Source: Rhizoclosmatium globosum (lineage: Eukaryota; Chytridiomycota; Chytridiomycetes; Chytridiales; Chytriomycetaceae). From it: a stretch of 44,552 nucleotides of DNA. Below are positions 38,784 through 44,552 of the stretch, in pieces. The stretch spans positions 1 to 44,552 of the forward strand of contig MCGO01000269.1 of the NCBI GenBank assembly GCA_002104985.1. The letters are read 5' to 3'. The position numbers and the translations under genes were made by a program. Below the pieces are notes generated by a model that worked only from the letters and a program-made list of their open reading frames with translations, was not told the origin of the DNA and searched no databases. The stretch's first letter is position 1. Each line of letters begins with the position of its first letter.

Positions 38784-39883
38784 TCAAGAAACCAACCCTT
38801 CCGTTACGATCCTCATAAACTCAACACCACCGTCATCCATAATATCTACCCACTCTTCTGTTTGATCCTGTCCCTCCAATTCCTGGGACGCAGACAACAA
38901 CACATCTCCATTCTCAAAACCTGTAGGCTCAGACTCGTCAATATCCCATCCACCTCCCTTGGATGCGGAAGGAATCACGAAAGCATTTGCGCCAAGAGAT
39001 TTACGCCCCGAATCAGAATCGTTTTTCCGTTTCTTGTTGGACGAGGAGAGTTGGGAGAGTGAGAATGAGGATGCAGTTATTTTTCGCGAGGATGTAGGAT
39101 GATCGTCACTAAACGCGTTATCATTTGCACGCGGTGTATTAAGCTTGAATTTAGGTGGCTTTGGGACAGGGGACGCGTTTAGTTGTGATTGAAGCGGAGA
39201 ATCTGAACCAGTTGCATCGGATTTCAGCTTCGTGGCTGTCTTGAAAGGACTTGCTGGTTTTGAGAATCTATTTGGGTATTTTTGACTGATGATGAAAGCT
39301 GAAGATGTGACAGATGGAGTGAATCGTTTCTCCTTCTTGATTGTGGGGACTGGGAGGCCGAATGATTCGAGAAGTGATTTACTGAATACAGGAGTGTTGC
39401 TGATTGTCGATACTTTGAATGCAGATTGAGTTTGTGGGAAGTGTATTTTTTGGGTTGGTTGTGTTTGTGGTTGTTGAGGTTGGTCAAGCTCAGGTAACGG
39501 ATCGACCGGTTGAGCAACAGCGTCTGAGTCATCAATTTCGGGTTCTTTTGTTATTTGATTGTCGTTGAATTCCTCAGTTGAGGGTGGCAGTGGCAGTGGA
39601 AGTGGGACCTTGTCCCTCTCGTCCTGGTTCTGCATCGCCTTCAAATGGCGGCAAAGCGAGCGTGAACCATCTGATTTGAACATGTTTGAAGCGGCGGGGC
39701 AACTGCAGAAGAAGACCGAAGGAAGAAGAAGGATTGGGCCGTTGTTTGGCGAATTGGACACCTGCATCAATCATCAGTGACTGTCACTCGCTTTCTATTC
39801 ACTCGATTGTCGTTACTTACCTGAACAAGCACTTTCTTGGTGCCGCTTTCACTGCCACTTGAGTACACTCTTCTTTTTCGCAT
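38784..39883 (-). CDS. SWIM-type zinc-finger protein
   Basis: Exons 39821-39883 and 38784-39761 (intron 59 nt, GTAAGT donor) give 346 residues. Near residues 35-65 a SWIM motif reads CSC-PAASNMFKSDGSRSL-CRH (C-x-C-x15-C-x-H), preceded by a hydrophobic strand (ILLLPSVFF). This resembles the zinc site of Sws1/ZSWIM7, a partner of Rad51 paralogs, but there the motif sits at the C-terminus. Here ~280 residues of low-complexity sequence follow, with Pro runs, a basic SSNKKRKNDS and an acidic end. A role in DNA repair is possible but unproven. Confidence 0.7.
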
Positions 39884-39933
39884 TCACTGTTTGTTCTGGT
39901 TGTAAGAGGTCCGAAAATGTAGAACTTATATCA

Positions 39934-42005
39934 TTATTGACTTGTGAATGCTTTCAAGAAGCCTAAAACACTCTCTCGGTCAAACTGTGCTTCATCGCCG
40001 TCACCTGCTTGTTCTGCAATTTCACCACAAGCCTTCACTAATCCAATAAACTCATCAATTCGTCCCAGCAGCGCTCGAATATCTTCTCCACGAGCAACAA
40101 TTTCTGATAAAGCATTCACACTCAAGAACCAGAGCTCCTTCACGTCCTCCCAACTACTGGTTAAGCTTCGAGTATGATACAATGCCTGAACAGAACATGC
40201 AACGACCTCATTCCGTAAGCCCTCGGATAAGTCAATACAGTCGCGCACCACAAATAACGCAAGGCAACACGCGTTCATGACATGAACAACCACGTCCTCT
40301 GTCACCTTCACCCGCAAATCACCACCCTCCTTCACAAGACACTCCAACAACCGCGTCGAAACATCCCGCACATTCCCACCCTCAACAAGTCTCCCCACAC
40401 CAACCCCCGAAACAACAAGATTCAAAACACAACAAACACCAACCCTCCTCTCTTCGCCACTCCCATACAAAACCCACCCCGCCACCAAATCCCCACCTCC
40501 ACACTCCAAAAACCGTTCCACACATTCATCCCCGGCCCCCGTCACATTCATAAACACGCCCCCAAGATCTTCACACCCATTCCCACGTTTCGCACAATGC
40601 ACAAGAACACCCAACCCGGCTTTCACCTCTGCAATCGAACTCGCCTCTGTATCTTCCGCAAGCCAAACACCCAACCCCTCCACTACAGCCTTCACAACAC
40701 CACCACCACCTTCTTTGTCGTCTCCAAACACACCACTCGACCCAGCCTCCCTCCAACCCTCATACAAATCAACAAGATGCGCGAGAACAGCAACAAACGT
40801 CTCTGCAAGCGCATGATGAACGGAAATCAAGAGATCGCTGGGGAAATCGAGGGACTCCGTTTGAACGATTGCTGTCAACGCGTCTGTGATGAATGTGATG
40901 TGGGATACAGTGACAGAAGTCGATGGATTATTCATGTCAAGAAGGACACGGAGGTCCGTGCATGTTAAATGGATGAGGAGGGTTGAGTGTTTGTAGGCTT
41001 CTGGTGTGGGTGACAGTTGAAAGAGGAATGACGGGCCGAGGACGTGGAATGCTGTTGATGCAAGCATTAAAAGGGAAGTTTGGGTTGTTTGGGGGAGTTT
41101 GTTTTGGAGGAGGTGACAGATTGTTTGGAGGAGGTGTGGAAGTGGAGGTGGGGATGGAATCATGTGGAGGAGAGGGATGATGAGAGGTGGTATTTCGGCC
41201 TTGAGAGGCATTTCTATTGTTTCAAAGAGGGAGACGAGGTTTGTGAGAAGGTGGGTGAGTGATTCTTCAATCTTGGTTGATGGGATAGTTGATGAATTCA
41301 AAATAACATCGATTGAAGATATAAGATGGTTGATGAGAGTAATTGGTTCGTCTGGCGTGAATGGTATAGCTGGGTCATCAGGTTTCCTTCGCTTTTGGCA
41401 AGTCTCGGCCTTTGTGATTGAAGCGACTATTGAGGCAAGAACTTGGTTTTCGATCAGGGAAACAACTCCTCGCTCGTTACTCAGGAGTTGTGTGAATATG
41501 TCCATGATTTGGAAGCAGACTTCAGGGTCAGAGCTATTGGGAGACAATTCGTCAGCTTTCCTGTCACAACAGGTTGTCAGAAGTGTCACCTCTCGTTCAG
41601 AATGCGAGCCATAGATTGAGTGTGAATACAGAGCGCCGCCCACACATTGTCGGCTTGTTGTTGTTCGGCATCGAGAGCCGCCAGCCAGCCAACACAGCAT
41701 CTCGCCAGGGACAGCGCCAGACCCACCAGGCCATCCGTCTGAAGCATCCGCCTGACAAACACGGCATTTCTTCCAAAGACAGTTTCAAAGAGAGTTGCGA
41801 GAACAAGCGACAACTGGAACTGGAACTGGAACTGCGCATTGTTCGAATCAGACAAGGACGAGAGTGTCCGAACAACGACCCGGTTCGCAACTGTCAATGC
41901 CGCGACTCGTTCTTCGGCGCTGCTTCTTTTGCGCCGGAGAATTGTTTCGCAGTTGATCAGAAGTGTGTGTTGTTGTTGGTGGTGTTGTTGCTGCTTTTCA
42001 TCCAT
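39934..42005 (-). CDS. Neurochondrin-family ARM/HEAT-like protein
   Basis: Two open frames join into about 670 residues. The first (42005 to about 41614) begins after a Gln/His-rich start with CETILRRKRSSAEERVAALT and RNAVFVRRMLQTDGLVGLAL; the second covers ~560 residues to a stop at 39934. The order (an N-terminal helix in which rows are counted and compared, then many alpha-helical repeats) is that of neurochondrin, a cytosolic helical-repeat protein in animals and fungi. The intron boundary is uncertain: GTGACA..GACAG would be only 29 nt, while GTGGGC..GACAG gives 83 nt; both keep frame. The C-terminal half is rich in Val and Gly. The gene starts 52 bp from ISD11 on the other strand. Confidence 0.7.
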
Positions 42006-42057
42006 CTTTCCTTCAGAGAAACCTTATCCAAAAACCAACCACGACTCCAAACCAACA

Positions 42058-42365
42058 ATGTCTGCACCGACCCGCACAGAGGCCCTCTCTCTTTACCGCA
42101 ACCTCCTCCGATCCGCCCGCCTCTTTTCAAACTACAACTTCAGAAACTATGTTGTCCGCAGGTCTACTGACGCTTCAGACATTTCAAATCAGAGACTGAT
42201 GCTTCGATCCTGGCTGCTGCGTTTCAGAAGGGTCTGGCTGAGCTTGGAGTGGCAAAGAGACAGGGTACTATCGATGGAATGTATCAATCCGAGCGATTGG
42301 TGGTGGAACCAGTGACTGCGAAGGCGTCAAAGGGATTCGGGTACTCGGTCTACAGAAACAAGTAG
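42058..42365 (+). CDS. ISD11: ISD11/LYRM4, Fe-S cluster assembly factor, with one frame break
   Basis: The frame opens MSAPTRTEALSLYRNLLRSA with the LYR motif at residues 12-14, then FSNYNFRNYVVRRSTDA. After Asp-Ala the family sequence continues in the -1 frame: HFKSETDASILAAAFQKG, VAKRQGTIDGMYQSERLVVE and a stop at 42363-42365. One base is missing at about 42171-42175, where a TT replaces an expected longer T run. No intron can explain it. ISD11 stabilises the cysteine desulfurase Nfs1 in mitochondria and is essential in studied eukaryotes, so a consensus error is the simplest reading; a real lesion cannot be excluded. Confidence 0.8.
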
Positions 42366-42645
42366 AAATACTCTTTATCTACTGGTTGGAGTGCTGGGGT
42401 GCCTGTATTTGGATGTTGGGAGTTGCCACGATATCGAAGACTTCTAATAAAACTGGATTGCATAATGTATTCAGTGTAGCATCTGAATGGATTTAAGTTA
42501 CAGCTGATTCACTTTGGTATCAGACGACTGTCAGTCAAGTTAGTGTTTAGCACACCACATCTGTTCCTGATGACATGAATGATTCCAAATCATCTTATTT
42601 AAATATCCAACCACGAAAACATCAAAGAGCTAGCGGAATGACTGC

Positions 42646-44552
42646 TCAAAACAATATATTCGCAAAACCCCATACTCCAAGAAATATAATCATTACACAC
42701 TTAGTCCCATCATCATCCCGTCTGCGATCATCTCGTTCATCCCGTCTTCTGTATACATCCCCAGCACCACGATACGAACCTTCAGCACGACCGCCAGCGC
42801 CAACTCCACTTCCACCGCGGTATCCACCAGGTGGACTACGGCTTCTACCACCACGACGACGATCATCTCTGTCCCTGTCTCTTGGGCTTCGACTCCTCTT
42901 CGCGTCTACCACTTGAACCTCCACGGTATCGATCATCACGTCTTGGTGGTGCGACACCGCGGTCGTATACAAATGGTGGAGGGTAGTAGGCTGGAAAACC
43001 TGGTGGCAGGGCAGGTGGTCCACCGACAGCACCTGGGAGAGGTGCAGGTTTTCTGGGATCATAATGGATGGCGGGTGGGGTGAAGACTGGTGGTGTGATT
43101 TCGCCGTCTTTTCCAGGCTTTCCACTAGTCATAGGAGGGTAACCGTATGGTGGGGCGTATGGGTAGTATGCATATGGGTATGGAGGTGGGACAAAACCAG
43201 GGTAGTGGGCAGCAGGTGGTGGGTATCTTGAGCTGCTACTGCTGCCGCCACGAGGAGAGCGGTCTCGTTCGACTCTTTTCACCATGTGAACTGCATCCAT
43301 TGATTAGAACAAAGAAGAATTGAGAGGAAATGAACTTACGGCTTTCCATCTGATCTCTTGGTCGACTTTGTGTAATCGACACGCATTTGACGCTCATTAT
43401 ACACAGTCCCATTCCATGGCCGCAATCGCTTTTGGTGGCGCTTTCAACATTATCATATTGGATAAACCCATATCCTCTCGACTTTCCAGTCTACGAATAA
43501 AACCCGTCAACAAAAAGGTAAAAACAAATTTACCCAAAACCTACAATCTTATCGGTGAGAATCACAACACTTTCCAATCTTCCAAACGGACGGAAAAGAG
43601 TTTCCAAGTCTCGTTCACGTGTCAGAATGCTCAACCCAAACACACCAAGCGTCGAAGAAGGAACAGGCGGTTCCAAGTCATCCTCTGCCTTTCTTTGATT
43701 CTCTTCTTCTGTCTTGTGGAGACCGACCACGATCACGACCATCGTCATCGCGTCTTCTGTCATCACGAGATTGACGATCGTCAACATCGTCATCGCGCCG
43801 ACGGCGTGGAGATCGAGAGGCATCACGGATGCTATAGTCAAAAGAGCATTAGAGAAAAAGAAAGTAGGGGAGGTTTTGAGGAGAGATTATATGAAACCAA
43901 ACATTGGGACCATCTTCAGCCAAAAAAAACAGAAAATGGGTTCCATACAGAGGAATGGATTTCACAAAAAAAAAATTGATGTTGCATCTGTTTTTCTTCA
44001 ACCGAACGTCATAGGTCGGACGATAGTTGTACACACATCATGCGTCAAAGGAGGGAATTTTCAAGGTGTTGTGTGGGTACATACCGATGGTCTAGAAGCT
44101 CGTGTTGCTTGTCATGAGGTCTGTACAAATGAACACGGGTGAGTTTAACAGCAATAGAAAGACAGGGGGGTAAGATGGGAAAGGTAGAAAAGAAAATATA
44201 AGAATACGTCTTCAGGACCATCCCCAGCCAATAAACGTCAGGAAATGGGATCCATACAGAGAAACGACATTCTTCAAATTATTGCACATGTTATTTCTTC
44301 AACCGAGAGTCACGGGAAAACAAAGCTATTGTTGTACACACATCGTGCGAGAAATTGAAAGGAAGAGGAGGAGGAGACAAGAGAAAGGGAGAGGGCATTA
44401 CCTATGACGCTCATGCATCTCAATGTCTTCACGAAGGTGATGGTCGACTCGAATATCCCGTTCGCCATCCTCAACGCCGGTAGTCACGTTTAGGAGAAAC
44501 GCGGCGACGATCGTTGTGGTAGTCGTCGTCGTTGCGGTATGATTGTGGTGGA
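42646..44552 (-). CDS. SR/RRM splicing-factor-like protein, partial at window edge
   Basis: The gene runs leftward from beyond 44552. Exons seen: 44402-44552, a 36-nt microexon 44085-44120, 43545-43831, 43340-43490 and 42646-43274. Order of parts: Arg/Asp-rich RS-like sequence (SRSPRRRRDDDVDD), an RRM with RNP2-like LGVFGLSIL and RNP1-like SRGYGFIQY, then a Pro/Tyr-rich stretch and a C-terminal RS/RGG region (RSRSPRDRDRDD, GGYRGGSG). This suggests a nuclear splicing regulator of the Tra2/SR type. The frame needs about five +1 changes (near 44500, 43690, 43425, 43410 and 42900). The C-terminus beyond GTK looks like read-through into the UTR. Introns are 281, 253, 54 and 65 nt. Confidence 0.7.
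43907..44350. repeat. Direct repeat shared by two introns of the SR/RRM gene
   Basis: About 140 bp at 43907-44046 match 44214-44353 in order. Shared blocks include ggaccatc-ccagcc, gaaatggg-tccatacagag, cttcaaccga-gtca and gttgtacacacatc-tgcg. Each copy lies in one of the two introns that flank the 36-nt microexon, so one intron probably arose by duplication of the other. Confidence 0.7.

Noticed and set aside
40282..40968. 228-codon plus-strand frame
   Set aside because: It is the antisense shadow of the Val/Gly/Leu-rich neurochondrin frame and is full of His, Thr, Asn and Pro, as expected of such a mirror.
41546..41628. 29-nt intron in the neurochondrin gene
   Set aside because: GTGACA..GACAG keeps the frame but is shorter than any other intron here. 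The 83-nt alternative with the same acceptor is more plausible; left unresolved.

Overview
The window is about 44.5 kb of nuclear DNA from a fungus. Genes have several short GT-AG introns (mostly 44-80 nt), lie 15-150 bp apart on both strands, and encode eukaryotic proteins (ATG3, LAMTOR2, PEX11, ISD11, anillin-like, transgelin, neurochondrin, metaxin-like). A cAMP-receptor-like 7TM protein, a Ragulator subunit and a chromodomain Ty3/gypsy retrotransposon fit an early-diverging, possibly chytrid-like fungus. That placement is inference; the species cannot be read from the sequence.

Layout. 1-1945 is gene-free and built of diverged direct repeats. It is followed by tRNA-Asn(GTT), an M20 amidohydrolase gene (+), an acidic protein of unknown function (-), a 7TM receptor (-) and tRNA-Arg(ACG). 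From 7461 to 20506 lies a 13-kb LTR retrotransposon on the minus strand. Its two 706-bp LTRs look identical and it is flanked by a 4-bp target duplication. It sits inside the last exon of a metaxin-like gene, whose 3' part is at 7140-7460 and whose 5' part is at 20507-21615. From 21644 onward the genes are: LAMTOR2 (-), a Pro-rich protein (+), two tandem paralogous two-TM proteins (-), a GPI-type cell-surface protein (+), a small mitochondrial-type membrane protein (+), ATG3 (+), an anillin/Bud4-like PH protein (-), a transgelin/Scp1-like CH protein (-), PEX11 (+), two tandem F-box paralogs (+), a SWIM zinc-finger protein (-), neurochondrin (-), ISD11/LYRM4 (+) and an SR/RRM protein (-) that runs off the right edge.

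The most unusual object is the retrotransposon. It carries Gag with a CCHC knuckle, a retropepsin-like domain, RT, RNase H, integrase (zinc-binding domain, D,D35E core, GPY/F-like region) and a chromodomain, as expected of a chromovirus. Between RNase H and integrase it also carries an exonuclease III/AP-endonuclease-type (EEP) domain with all its motif blocks, a module normally found in LINEs and repair enzymes. A further ~285-residue unrecognised block splits the integrase C-terminal part.

The element's reading frame is broken at about a dozen places, mostly in the same direction and mostly at short homopolymer runs. ISD11 has one similar break, and the SR gene at the right end has several in the opposite sense. 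Most other genes are clean. Either the consensus sequence is imperfect in these stretches or the copies are decaying, and both readings are given below.
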